Shown: positions 9,494 to 20,056, numbered from the stretch's first letter. The stretch: 21,944 nucleotides of DNA from Paramacrobiotus richtersi (GCA_034698045.1 JAQGAU010001025.1:1-21944), one strand, 5' to 3'. The notes: generated from the sequence alone by a model not told the origin. Numbers and translations are program-made.

Positions 9494-11245
9494 ATGCCCT
9501 GGATATCCGTGACGACTGCACTAATATGTTTGTTGTCGGCAGGTACAGTACGTTTAAATAATTATGATTTTATATGTAATTATATAATATAATCAATAAT
9601 AAAAAAAATGTATATGCATGGTTAAATGTTTTACATATCACACATACTTTCTTTGTTCAATATTAGTATTGTATTATTAGTGCAGTTGCTTGATTTTTGT
9701 CTGCAGTCGGTTAATTAACCAGTACCAAAGGGTAAAGTTATACAGAAATAGGTTATAATTAAATATATATAAATATGCCACTTCGATGTTTTCTTCAGCT
9801 AGCTAGGGTAGAAGTAATCCGAATATTTTGTTGTTCTTTGTCCCAATTACCATTCGCTAATTTTACGGGCGTAATTTGTTTTCGTTTTATGCACGGATAA
9901 TGGATTTGAGGTTTTGATATGCGTCCGTTTGATTTAATTTCTAAATACTCCCATCATGTACGTACGTACTTTACATATGTTTACTTCCATGGGTATGACG
10001 ACTTGTTCAATTGTTGCTGATTTTTTCCTAACTTCTTGATAGCTTGATTGCATCTGTACACACAAGTATGTTTGTTGTAGAATTATTGTGGTAGCTATTC
10101 TCCCCGCTAATGTAGTATACGTACTGTTGAGCGGCGTAACGTCACTTCACAGTTAATGAATAAAAGAATGGTATTTCATGTTGCTGTAGAACTGATAAGC
10201 ACAAATCCGTATAAATCCAGAAACCGTGCATCCGGGCAAAACCCTGCTCGTCATGACCATTCATATACCTCACAGTATCCCGGAACGCATAGTTATGACT
10301 GCACACCCGGTGGTCCACCGCGAATCCCCAACACCCTTCAGCCAATGCGAATCAATCCAAAAGCGGCAAGCCTATTCGTTCTATATGAATTATCAATACT
10401 ATTTAGACCATTTAAATTAAAAATAGCTGGTTATAGTTTCGCAACTTTCGTTCAATATGATGGTTCCGAATTGTAAATGAAATCTGTTACATTTCCGAAA
10501 ATGATTATACATACCTTCACATTTATTCAGTTGCTTAAGCAGTTAATCTGATGCATGCATTTTCACGGTAAAGGTGCTGGGAAGATGGTACACATATGTC
10601 CAGTACTACGACGGCGTAGCGGACGAGGTCTTCCAACAGGTGAACAGCGTGGCCTACTACGACGCTTTGGCACTTGACACGCTCCACCCCGCCACCGGCT
10701 CCTCCGCGGTTTTGGTTGAAGAAAAGTTTCCGCAAGCGGACGCCACCACTGGACAGTGCTACGTTCCCTATCCGATTTACCTGGGATACCTGACGCCCGA
10801 GGGGACTGCTTCGAGTGTTGGAGCCTCAAACACCACCAAATACGGTGAGCAACTTAACCGATTCATTTTCGATTGCAGCTTCGGTCGTACTTCATTGGTT
10901 TGCGCTATTTTAGTTGTGGATAACTCGGTGACCTTGTCAACGGACTACGACACCTACTGGCTGCTTTACGAGTGCTTTACATACAATTTACCATCGGGAT
11001 ACTGTGACGAACCCTACTTTTACATCTACACGCGACAACGCCCGGATCAGCTACCATCCAGCGTGATAAACAACATTGCCGGCGTGGTGGAGGATCTTTT
11101 GGGTCGGTACTGTTTCAGCATGGACATGATGGTCGCCACCGTCTGGATGCCGGAATTGGGCTTATGCCCGCCGGTACCGATAACCGATCCGTGTTACAAC
11201 AACCTACGACAGGCACACCTTTCGCTAGCCGGAGCAATGGCTTAA
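9494..11245 (+). CDS. Secreted lipocalin 1 (ApoD-like calycin), four exons
   Basis: Predicted secreted carrier of a small hydrophobic ligand. Exons 9494-9542, 10190-10365, 10574-10844 and 10914-11245 give 275 residues with intron phases 1, 0 and 1. Exon 1 is a signal peptide (MPWISVTTALICLLSAG). Exon 2 is a polar extension ending DCTPGGPPRIPNTLQPMRINPKA, the most divergent version in the cluster. Exon 3 opens with VLGRWYTYVQYY, the lipocalin GxW motif. Exon 4 carries the second motif (LSTDYDTYWLLYEC) and third motif (YIYTRQRPDQL) and ends DPCYNNLRQAHLSLAGAMA. Cysteines at DC, GQC, YEC, GYC, RYC, GLC and DPC match its paralogues. Intron 2 needs a GC donor (GCG/GCAAGC); intron 3 is 69 bases and stop-free in frame. 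First of four plus-strand copies. Ligand unknown. Confidence 0.87.
10366..10573 (+). other. GC-AG intron in lipocalin 1
   Basis: The paralogues all break after IDPYR or IDPHR with GTAAG/GTAAA donors. At the matching place gene 1 reads AATCCAAAAGCG/GCAAGC, with C instead of T at donor position 2 but A, A and G at positions 3-5. The acceptor AAAG precedes GTGCTGGGAAGATGG. No GT near this point gives the conserved phase-0 join to LGRWY. Confidence 0.72.
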
Positions 11246-11965
11246 CATTTGAAGGAGCCAGTCTATGAGGCTTATGAATTGCAAAGACTATTCAGACCAT
11301 CATAATTATTACTGTTTTCTTAAACAGTGCCATAGTGCCGTTTGGAGACACATGGTTTCTTAATAGTTTTCAAGCTTGACAAGAACAGTTCGTCACACTG
11401 CTTTTGTGGCTGTTTTGTGTGGACTTATGATGAATTTCCTAAATTGTTGCTGCTGATCATTACTGTGTAGTACGTACAACTGCAAAGAAAGAAACACTGT
11501 TTGATCTGGTAATTCTCGTAACGGTAGGTGTAAGAATTTGTTACGACATCAGTGCACCGTCCCGTTGTCAAAATGTTTTGGCTCCAACATCCAGGATTCG
11601 AAGATCAGGCTAGCCGGCGCAAAATCAAGGCACTATGATATGAGCGGTGTAGTTTTTTGTTAGCGAAGCGGTTATGCACCCATCTGCACAAAAAATTACT
11701 GTTGGTTAAATAACTGCCGTACATTGCATGGTTGCTTAACATTAAATCTGATTGTCTCGCATATCTGGTCGCACAAAACCTAACACTTTGTATTTACCAT
11801 TCGGGCAGGCTTTTTCGAACTAAACTTTCAGCTCCTATTTTCATTTCTTATTGTTAGTGCTAGCTGTAATGCATCTTGTTGGTGCTAGATCCAGTTCGAC
11901 ATCCTTGGCAGCGTAAACTGCAGTTCTGTGTGATTTCACTGTTGCGGTGTTTCTAACAATAAAGG
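11246..11965. other. Intergenic between lipocalin 1 and 2
   Basis: Lipocalin-1 3' flank, then from about 11640 a stretch similar to the region upstream of lipocalin 4 (see the duplication entries). No open frame with any family similarity. AATAAA at 11959-11964 is only two bases before the lipocalin-2 ATG, too far from gene 1 to be assumed its poly(A) signal. Confidence 0.55.
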
Positions 11966-13890
11966 ATGCTTTGCCGGCATGGAATATGCATTTCAGTTGT
12001 CGTCTTGATTCTGCTCAACTGGATAGGTATTAGTTGCTTTTGAAACCTCTAAAAACAACTGTCACCACAATATTTTTCGCCGTACGTTCTTCTGACGCAC
12101 TTTACTGCCAACAGCCTGGCCGTATATATAAACAAAAATTGTGGCTGTTGGGTACTGCAATTGAAATCAGGACCTTACAGTTGTATATTTGTATTTTATT
12201 TGCAGCTCCTTGAATGCGCTTGTTCTCGCTAACGATTGTCAGGAGTAACTAATCGTTCTCGGTCTAGCAGTAGATCATTTCTTTTCAGAACCAAGATATG
12301 CCAAATCTTCCCTGAGATATCCAGCGATATACAAGGACCAAGGAAACGATGCGTTCGACAGCCAAACTCAGGGGAATCGGGGAAGGGAGCTTCCTGAATG
12401 TTCACCTAATACGCCCCAGGTTCCAAATGTTCTCCAACCGACGAAGGTCGACCCGTACCGGGTAAACATGTATTTGATTAGATGAGGTTCTATGTGATTA
12501 TGCGATAGATAGTGAGTACATATTCGATCGGAAGCCAGACCGTAACACATTAGTTTATACTGCAATCGATATAAATATAATATTGGTATGATAATATTAT
12601 GCAGTCATTATCATGGTGCTGTACACCGCATACACAATTTCTATGAAAAGATAAAGCAACAGTAAGGTCGTCATTCGGAAAATTTCTTTCGTTGAATCTT
12701 CAAATAATCTATTAACCTTTATTCAATACAGGAAATGCAAGAACCAGGCTTTTTCGCGCTTTTGCTTCGGTCATCCAGTGACGCTGCCGTTGACATCATT
12801 TATCCACCTTGGAACGAATTAATATTAATGTGGGTTGAACATTATAGTTCCTGGGAAGATGGTACTCGTACCTCCGGTATACCAAGGATGTTGACTCTGT
12901 GCTAAATGGAGAAACTTTTGTTACTGTCAATGGAAGCAATACAATCTGCACCTACAACGCTATAGTGCACGAAACCTTGCATCCAACCACTGGGTCTCCG
13001 GCAGTATTGGTCGAACAGTTGTTCAGTCATTGGGATCTCACGACCTTACAGTGTGCAGCACCCGAAGCTTATTTAAGTTACTTGACGCCCGAGGGGGCTG
13101 CATCATCAGTCGGAACCACAGGTCCTGACGCTTATTGTAAGTGAGATCTTCGCAGCCTTTGGCATATAAATTATGATGGAGGGACATGGGCTGTACTGGG
13201 GAACTGTCGGGAGAACAGTGTAGCGTTGCAGCAGTACACATGACCCCGTGTATAGTTGGCAGCCTTTGGCAGGCTAGAATATAACGTTGTAGTTACTAAT
13301 TGCAGCACAATCCCAAGACGCTACAATTATAGATATTCGATACATCATCACGCGTGTACTTCTTGCGCTCTTTCATTGGTGTAACATTCCTCGCCTATTT
13401 ATAGTTCTGGATAATTCTGTCATCCTGGCCACTGATTACAACACTTATGCCCTTTCCTACGCATTACCTACAATATGGAATCGGGATTGTGCGATAATCC
13501 TTTCTTTTACGCCTACACCCGCACAAGACCGGATCAGTTGCCCTCATGCAGGACAATCGACACCGTCGCCCGGATAGTCAATGATCTCCTGAGCCAGTAC
13601 TGCGTTACCATCGATATGTTTCATGCTGAACTGTGGACACCGACGCTGGGCGAATGCCCGCTTGTGATTCCAAATGATCCTTGCTATCTGACTCTTCGAC
13701 AATCGTACCTTGATCTGGCTGGAGCAACTTCATAGAAAATACTCACTTATATCAGATATGGTATCCTTTGCACAAAAACCCTTATTTTGAAAAATGCTGA
13801 TTTTGAAATTTTGTGTTAACATTATGCTTGCCGTTTCAACTTTCCCTACGAACTCTGGTTTTACGATACGTTATCATACGTAAGTGCACT
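11640..13890 (+). repeat. Segmental duplication copy A (contains lipocalin 2)
   Basis: Matches copy B at about 17950-19900 across upstream DNA, all exons, introns and 3' flank. Clear landmarks are gcgaagcggttatgcacc upstream (11662 and 17968), the related signal-peptide exons (MLCRHG and MLRRYG), near-identical parts of intron 3, and gaactc.ggtttt in the 3' flank. Edges are approximate. Confidence 0.8.
11966..13735 (+). pseudogene. Secreted lipocalin 2, frameshifted by a 4-base deletion in exon 4
   Basis: Exons 11966-12026, 12289-12461, 12848-13136 and 13405-13735 follow the cluster's phases 1, 0 and 1 with good splice sites. Exon 1 encodes a signal peptide (MLCRHGICISVVVLILLNWIG). Exon 2 ends PECSPNTPQVPNVLQPTKVDPYR. 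Exon 3 starts FLGRWYSYLRYTKD. Exon 4 starts with DNSVILATDYNTYALSYA, then departs from the family. Compared with lipocalin 4, four bases are missing next to 13464/13465, where lipocalin 4 has gcatgcgctacc and this gene gcattacc. The shift removes the conserved cysteine after TDY and leads to a TAG at 13575. The remaining exon in the other frame is well conserved (MESGLCDNPFFYAYTRTRPDQL to the stop at 13733), so the break is recent or a sequence error. Closest relative is lipocalin 4. Confidence 0.83.
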
Positions 13891-14396
13891 TGTTATGTGT
13901 ATTCTGTGCGGCCGTATGTATTTGTCGCGTGCATGCGGCCATACGTGTTCGTCCTACATTTAGTTTATTTGTGACGTTTACCTGCATGTCTTTAGTAAAC
14001 GGGCGGTCGTTTTCGCTCTTGATGACCTTTTTCCAGTACCAGTTACCATGCGTCCTTCTTCTGGTATGTAAGGATATTACCAACAAAACCTGACATTAAT
14101 ACATGTACTTCGTACAGTAATTAAACGCTAACAAAACTAATAGTTTTATTATGTGCATCTATCGGAAGACCTCCTGTACCTCCTTTTCCTGGTTACGTCC
14201 AGTACCAGTAGTTACAGAATCTTACACAGTGATTCAGTTCTCTTGCGTTTGTTTGATCGAATGCGAGGATCGAAACAGAACATTCAGTCTACCATAGAAG
14301 AAAACTGATTATATTATCGTATCGTGACAGAACATCATCATGGATCACGGTTTCGGACCTGTAGACACACTTGCACTGTGGAAGATTACGAAAGAT

Positions 14397-14600
14397 AAAT
14401 GTGTACACCGGTAGACGTTTTTCCAGAACTTGGTCATATATCTACAAGCACGGTACCATAACCGGGCAAAAACGATCGGAGAAGACTTTCGCGAAACTTT
14501 TTCGATTGTCTTCCTACAGAACTGTTGCATAATAATGCAGCCGAGCTCGTTAACCTAACATAGGTTAACGCACTGGACTGCTGGCGTGCAATGCCGCATG
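14397..14600. repeat. Diverged direct repeat, copy 1
   Basis: Shares ordered landmarks with 14953-15155: acttggt.at, gggcaaaaacg, ttcgattgtctt, ttatgca/ttgcat, gtaacctaacat or gttaacctaacat, actgg..gctg, and aatgccgcatg. Includes the inverted repeat at 14549-14569. Unidentified; possibly an old non-autonomous element or duplicated upstream DNA. Confidence 0.7.
14549..14569. repeat. Perfect 9-bp inverted repeat
   Basis: GTTAACCTA, a 3-base spacer (aca), then TAGGTTAAC. A second small palindrome, TGCAT/ATGCA with a 4-base spacer, lies just upstream at 14526-14539. The counterpart in the second repeat copy has lost the pairing. Confidence 0.75.
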
Positions 14601-14734
14601 TAGCGGATGCTGTGCATGGACGTGATAATTACAGATGTTAATGTTTTTAACCCGATAGCTTTCTCCTGTTATTATTTTTCACGCTTCTATGTTTTGATCG
14701 AAATGCTCGCTTTAAGATGGATAACTTTTTTGAT

Positions 14735-14870
14735 CAGCCACAGTTGGGCCGGGTGTCGTCTTTTTGTCAGCCTCGTTAAACGGCGGAGCGTAACTTACCA
14801 CATTAAACCCTCAACCCTGATCGATGAATATTATAAAGCCATAGAAGGTCCTAACAGGTTATTTCATCTG
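14735..14870. repeat. Block with TATAAAG shared with 20530-20650, copy 1
   Basis: Both copies contain a gctgggtgccgtc- or ttgggccgggtgtcgtc-like phrase, then ctttttgtcag, and about 60 bases later TATAAAGCC followed by aggtcct.acag.ttattt. In this copy TATAAAG is at 14832-14838, about 470 bases before the lipocalin-3 ATG, so it could be promoter DNA. Position in the cluster suggests duplicated upstream sequence. Confidence 0.65.
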
Positions 14871-14952
14871 TCACTCTGTGTGACCATAAGCACGAAGTTA
14901 TAAGCTTGGAGCTTGGATTAAAAGCAAGAAGCTTGGATTATAAAAGAATGTT

Positions 14953-15155
14953 GTGGAGAATGCACGATGCCGTCTGCCGATATGCTTTTTGCCAGGACTT
15001 GGTTATGTACATGGGTAGTATATAAGCGGGCAAAAACGGCCGCATTCTCGTAATATTCGATTGTCTTGGGTAGTTATGCAACTGATCGTGGTAACCTAAC
15101 ATCACAATATTAGAACACTGGCTGCTAGAACATAATGCCGCATGATCCATTACAG
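14953..15155. repeat. Diverged direct repeat, copy 2
   Basis: Partner of 14397-14600. This copy contains TATATAAG at 15019-15026, with a GC-rich flank (cggg), about 290 bases before the lipocalin-3 start. It is a possible TATA box; the aligned part of copy 1 reads ccataaccggg and lacks it. Confidence 0.65.
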
Positions 15156-15309
15156 TAGATGCTCATTTTCCATGGTCCCATAATGTCCACATGTGGTATA
15201 ACATAGCTTCCTCTTATTATTGTTCAGCAAGCTTAGTACTACGTCTACTCAGATTGTTCGTCGCAGGCCAGGGATAACCGTTAATTTTAATTTTGCTGTA
15301 AGACGTGCC

Positions 15310-17370
15310 ATGATGCATCGGCGCCTGTATGCGATAAGCGCAACGGCATGCCTACTGCTTTTCTGCTGGACAGGTGCGATCTGATGATACGCTGTAATAC
15401 GAAGTACCGTAATACCTCGAGATGCCAAGCAATGGACTTTTTCTCCCAGCCAGTCGATTCGATCAGTACTGTAACTGTAGATCTGTTCAGACTCAGCAAC
15501 ATACGCGAAAAGTACCCATCTAGCACGTATTCGATGCTGAACATGAAATGTTGATTACTGGCATATGCGTTGCTGGATCGAGTCGCCTGACGGGGGAAAT
15601 GAGGGAAGCTTGACATTTCTGGACTATCTGTACTGCATTAAGAGCCAAGTGGCGGTATAAATACTTGGTTACTGCCAGGACGTTTACAATAGTAATGAAG
15701 GTTGTTTACGCACAGTTTCCTTCCACGTGTTTGCTGACCATGTATCTGACTTTGTAGATTCCGCTGATGGGAGAATGAGATACTCCTCTAACAGAAAGCT
15801 GAGGAAATACAAGCACTACAATGCTTTCTACAGCAGAACGAATCAGGATATGGAACGGGCAGAGTGTTCGCCTGGTAGCCGACCCCAGATTCCCAATGTC
15901 CTTCAACCGACGAAAATTGACCCATACCGAGTAAGATTGCAAGACTAACGTGTGTTGCAGTTCTCTGAGCCAATTTTGTCGTTATTCATTGTATATATCT
16001 GCCGTAAGCGAATTTACCTATGGTAGCAGTTAAAAGTAACGTAAAACACTAGAATTTTCGATTTAGCTTAGGTATGTTTACGTCTACGTCTAAAAATAGT
16101 TTTCTCCAAACCACACGTTAGCGCTCCGAGTAGTACACTGTATGTACGGTTGACCTAACGTTCACTAGACCCACACAATTCTATAATATTATGCTTACAT
16201 TATCTTTTTGATCTGAAACGCGATTTTTCGTAAACCTAAGAGCAAGACATTTCCAGAAGGTTGAGGACGCAGTACGAAATTCATTGGTGCCGTATCAATA
16301 GAAACGTTGTCTTTCTAAAATCTTACCTTACCAATAGTCCGACAATGTGCTTGGTCAAAGCTAGAAACAGTACATTTCGCGTGTATACTGGCTTAACCAC
16401 AATGATGAAGGACTGATTCGCAAACGCTTTCTTTACATCTATGATTACTTGTATTATTAGTTACACGTACTAACTGTAAGGAGACCCTTCATTTGTACAG
16501 TACTCATCTAACTATGCAACACTCCGTGGTGTACGTACAGCTGTACGATCATGGATTCATGATCAATCCGATTTGTTTCCGTAAGTAATGTCAAGATGGT
16601 TTCACGATAATAGTTGCTGGGACGATGGTACAACTATCTCCGCTACTATTATGGAATCGAGGATGATCCGTCCAGTACCACTAACTCAGTCACCTCTTAC
16701 AACGCCTTAGCACACCAAACCTTGCAGCCGGCCACCGGATCCCCTGCTGTGCTAGTAGAGCAGCTATACAGTCGCTGGAACATCACCACCGGACAGTGCG
16801 TGATACCGTCCGCATACCTCAGCTATCTGACTGCCGAGGGTACTGTATCGGCTATTGGGACAGACGATCCCACATCCTATGGTAAGTAACCCGACAGCGT
16901 GGGTACTAGAATGTTGCGAAGCAAGCGAATCCAATTTTAAAACGTAGAGTGCGCTCAGCCGAATGCGCTGCAAACGTACCTTACCTTGGCTTGATTCTAC
17001 TGAAAATTCAGTATTCCAATCTGTTCCATCTCTTCTTGCAGTTGTGGATAATTCTGTGATTTTGGCCACGGATTACGACTACGTCATGTTTTATGAATGT
17101 GATATGTACAATGTGCAGTCGGGATTCTGCGATGATCCCTTCTTTTACATCTACACTCGAGGAAGACCGGATCAGTTAGCCTCCACGACGATCGATACCA
17201 TCGCCAGGACAGTTAATCGTCTTCTAAGCCGGTATTGCCTTACCATTGATATGTTCATTGCCAGATTCTGGACCAAGGATTTGGGCGAATGCCCAATCGT
17301 GCTACCAACCGACCCCTGCTATCTGACTCTTCGGCAAGCACACCTCGATTTGGCTGGTGTTAGCGCCTAG
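15310..17370 (+). CDS. Secreted lipocalin 3 (ApoD-like calycin), four exons
   Basis: Predicted extracellular ligand carrier. Exons 15310-15373, 15758-15930, 16614-16881 and 17042-17370 join in phases 1, 0 and 1 to give 277 residues. All introns are GT-AG. The start could be either of two adjacent ATGs (15310 or 15313). Exon 1 is a signal peptide with core ATACLLLFCWTG. Exon 2 is a basic, tyrosine-rich extension ending AECSPGSRPQIPNVLQPTK then IDPYR. Exon 3 starts LLGRWYNYLRYYYG (GxW motif). Exon 4 has DNSVILATDYDYVMFYEC (TDY motif), YIYTRGRPDQL (third motif), and ends DPCYLTLRQAHLDLAGVSA. All seven cluster cysteines are present. Upstream TATA candidates are at 14832 and 15019; AATAAA is 137 bases past the stop. 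It lies between the two duplicated units but is not part of that duplication. Confidence 0.9.
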
Positions 17371-18267
17371 ATAGCTGTACTGCCTGTACAGTACTATAGT
17401 GTGCAGTGTGCTGATGTTCAGTATAATTATGCCCTGCATCCATGGTCACAAATAGTAGTTCAATATTTCCACGTCATTAAGTCGGAAGCAGCACCGCACC
17501 CAGGTAAATAAACACTTTGATGTTAAGTCATCAGCAATCAGAAGATTAACAGCAGAAGTTTAGTGTTAAACTGCATTTCATTATCACAAAATAGCGTCAA
17601 CATTTATTGGCGCGCTTTGAGAAAGCTGACCGTGAAGAACGTTCGTTCGTCAAACCGTATGCTGAAACAAAGCTGTATGAAATGAAACTTCATCGCACGT
17701 ATGATAAAGGCTTGAAGGCCCCTCGTTCAACTGTTTCGCATTTCTTAACTGCAAGTTCCTCAAGTTTCACACTACACAGCATAGCTGAAAAATGAGCAAT
17801 ACGTTTGCACTGGTGCAAAGAAATTGCGCTCGCTCATATGCAGCAGAAAAGTCTGGTGTACGTTCACCCCCCACCATCCCAATAAATTGTTCGTGCGCTC
17901 GCTGTTCAAGTGGACTAGTTAATGTAAGGGAGACCTGTACTGTAATGTGTCGATGTTATTTTGTTTGCGAAGCGGTTATGCACCAATATGCACGAAAAAT
18001 AATTGCCGCTTAAATGAAATTACTGCAGTAAAATGAATGCATTGTTGCTTTGCAATTGGTCTCATTGTAATGCATATCCGATCGGAAAAATTTAAGCTGT
18101 TGTATTAAGAGTGTGAGCGTGCTCCCCTAACTATTATTTCAGCTCGTGTTTTGTTTCTAATTGTTGATACTGGATTCATTTCGGTATTATACCTTTTGGT
18201 ATGTCGACGGTGTAACCTTAACAGTATTATTTTTATTTTCCTGCTGGGGTGTTACCAAGAATAGAGG
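17371..18267. other. Intergenic between lipocalin 3 and 4
   Basis: Lipocalin-3 3' flank, then from about 17950 sequence similar to the DNA upstream of lipocalin 2. Two open stretches (17607-17795 and 17792-18013, plus) resemble no family and break the similarity pattern, so I treat them as non-coding. No clear TATA near the lipocalin-4 ATG. Confidence 0.55.
17507..17512 (+). other. Poly(A) signal candidate for lipocalin 3
   Basis: AATAAA 137 bases after the lipocalin-3 stop codon, followed by T/G-containing sequence (ctttgatgttaag). Position fits a short 3' UTR. Confidence 0.5.
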
Positions 18268-19900
18268 ATGCTTCGCCGGTACGGAAGACGCATTTCAGCT
18301 GTGGCCCTCGTTCTGCTCTACTGGATAGGTATGATTTGCTGTTGAAACTTCTAATAAACTATAATATTATTACAATACTTTTCCCAGTATGTTCACTCGA
18401 AGGTATTTGCTACAATAACAAAAGCCTGGCCGTTTAACCAAAAAACTGAATGTACTTTATTGTGTTTACATCACGGTAGCCAGTGCAGTCGGTAACAAAA
18501 TCTATACCATACAATTCTACATAGCATGCACGTGCTTCAGCTTGTTTGTTAGCGTTCTCACTCAGCAGTAATTAAAAGCCTCGTCATATCGATAACCGGC
18601 TTTGCAGAAATAATGTGTGCCGAGTCTGTTCTGAAACATGCGGCGAAGTACGAGGACCAAGGAAACGACGCGTTTTACACCAGAACTCAGGGGAGTCATG
18701 GAAGGGCACTGCCCGAATGTTCGCCTAAGACGCCCCAGATTCCAAACGTTCTCCAACCGACGAAAATTGACCCACACCGAGTAAGGATGTGTTTGATTCT
18801 ATAACCTGTACGTCCATAGTGTACTGTACGTATGCGTTGCTACAGTATTAAGGACATATTCGGAAGCCAGACAGTCATACTACTAATACAATAATTTTAC
18901 TGAACTTTTTGTGTGCCGCGACGCGAATACACTTTCTTACGGCAGTACGAATTGTAAATTGTGGGTCGAAATGTTGTAGTTCCTAGGAAGATGGTACGCG
19001 TACCTCCGGTTTACCAAGGAAGACTTGGCAGGAAATGCGGAGACTTTTGGTACTGCCAATCTAAGCAATTACGTTAATACGTACAATGAGATGGCGCCTG
19101 AAACCTTGGTTCCAACCACCGGAGATCCGGCAGTGCTTGTCGAACATCTGTTCAGTTATTGGGATCTCTCGACCTCACAGTGCGGAGCACCCCAAGCCTA
19201 TCTAGTTTACTTGACGCCCGAGGGTGGCGCATCATCATTCGGAACCACAGGTCCCGACGCTTATTGTAAGTGGGCTCTTCGTACTCTTTGGTATATAAAT
19301 TATGATGGAGGGACATAGGCTGTGAGGAACTGTTGGGAGACAAGAACAGTGTCAATAGTGTTGCAGCAGTACACATGACCCCGTGTATAGTTCTCTTGTA
19401 CCTAAGTGATTCTTCCATTCTTATGTAACCTGTTCCCTCCATTTACAGTCGCGGACAATTCTGTCATCCTGGCCACTGACTACATCACGTATGTCATTGG
19501 ATACGCATGCGCTACCTACAATCTGGAATCGGGATTGTGTGAATCTCCTTTCGTTTACGCCATGACACGTACAAGACCGGATCGGCTGACCTCTGAGACA
19601 ATCGACACCGTCGCCCGGACAGTCAGCGGTCTCCTGAGCCAATATTGCGTTACTATCGACATGTTTGTTGCCTATCTGTGGACACCGAGTTTGGGCGAAT
19701 GTCCACTTGTGATTCCTGATGACCCTTGCTACGTGAGTCTTCGACAAGGATTCCTTGATCTGGCTGGAGCGAGTGTATAAACAGCGCACTCATGAAATAA
19801 CTTTTGGGAACATAATTTGTAAAATTGGTGTATAAAATTTTGTAATAATATTTTATGGCTTCCTCGCGAACTCAGGTTTTCCGAGATTACGTAGTGTACA
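17950..19900 (+). repeat. Segmental duplication copy B (contains lipocalin 4)
   Basis: Partner of 11640-13890. Exon 2 has the same length in both (173 bases), and intron 3 retains two identical runs of about 23 and 33 bases (see findings). Copy A has a longer intron 3 (268 versus 183 bases). Edges are approximate. Confidence 0.8.
18268..19780 (+). CDS. Secreted lipocalin 4 (ApoD-like calycin), four exons
   Basis: Predicted extracellular ligand carrier and intact sister of lipocalin 2. Exons 18268-18328, 18608-18780, 18980-19265 and 19449-19780 join in phases 1, 0 and 1 to give 283 residues. All introns are GT-AG. Exon 1 is a signal peptide (MLRRYGRRISAVALVLLYWIG). Exon 2 is a polar extension (GNDAFYTRTQG) ending PECSPKTPQIPNVLQPTK then IDPHR. 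Exon 3 starts FLGRWYAYLRFTKED (GxW motif). Exon 4 carries DNSVILATDYITYVIGYAC (TDY motif), YAMTRTRPDRL (third motif) and ends DPCYVSLRQGFLDLAGASV. The seven cluster cysteines are all kept, with one extra in exon 2 (MCAES). Compared with lipocalin 3 the YIYTR segment has become YAMTR. Tail-to-tail with lipocalin 5 across 1.3 kb. Confidence 0.9.
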
Positions 19901-20050
19901 GTTTCATTCATGCAAGCACGCTTTTGCAGTTCTTGAACTGTCATGCTTCGTCATATTTTTAGACTACTTATATATGTTATGTCTATATTCGTGTGTGGCC
20001 TCAGAAGTCTGCATCGATGTTTCTCTCCTGTGAAGGAAAGAAAGGAAAGC

Positions 20051-20056
20051 AATAAA
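20051..20056 (+). other. Poly(A) signal candidate for lipocalin 4
   Basis: AATAAA 270 bases after the lipocalin-4 stop; a second AATAAA-like site follows at about 20068. No closer canonical signal was seen. Confidence 0.35.

Larger units (their letters stand above)
13736..15309. other. Intergenic between lipocalin 2 and 3, holding diverged repeats
   Basis: No lipocalin exon or other recognisable coding exon. It holds a direct repeat pair (about 14397-14600 and 14953-15155), a perfect inverted repeat at 14549-14569, a block with a TATAAAG shared with 20530-20650, and short repeats of gcttggatta near 14910-14940. Open frames at 13884-14093 and 14607-14903 show no family similarity and I take them as chance. 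Confidence 0.55.

Noticed and set aside
10574-11245. One uninterrupted 223-residue exon in lipocalin 1
   Set aside because: Paralogues have an intron at the same place and gene 1 has proper GTGAGC and TTTTAG sites there; the open frame is due to a 69-base stop-free intron.
12120-12135. TATATATAAA as a promoter inside lipocalin 2
   Set aside because: It lies in intron 1, and the homologous place in lipocalin 4 lacks it.
13884-14093. Cysteine-rich plus-strand open frame (LLCVFCAAVCIC...)
   Set aside because: Short, no splice context, and part of the stretch aligns with non-coding 3' flank of the other duplicated unit.
19152-19442. Minus-strand frames opposite lipocalins 2 and 4 (also 13038-13241)
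   Set aside because: Similar to each other only because the plus-strand exons and introns are duplicated; they run across exon-intron borders.
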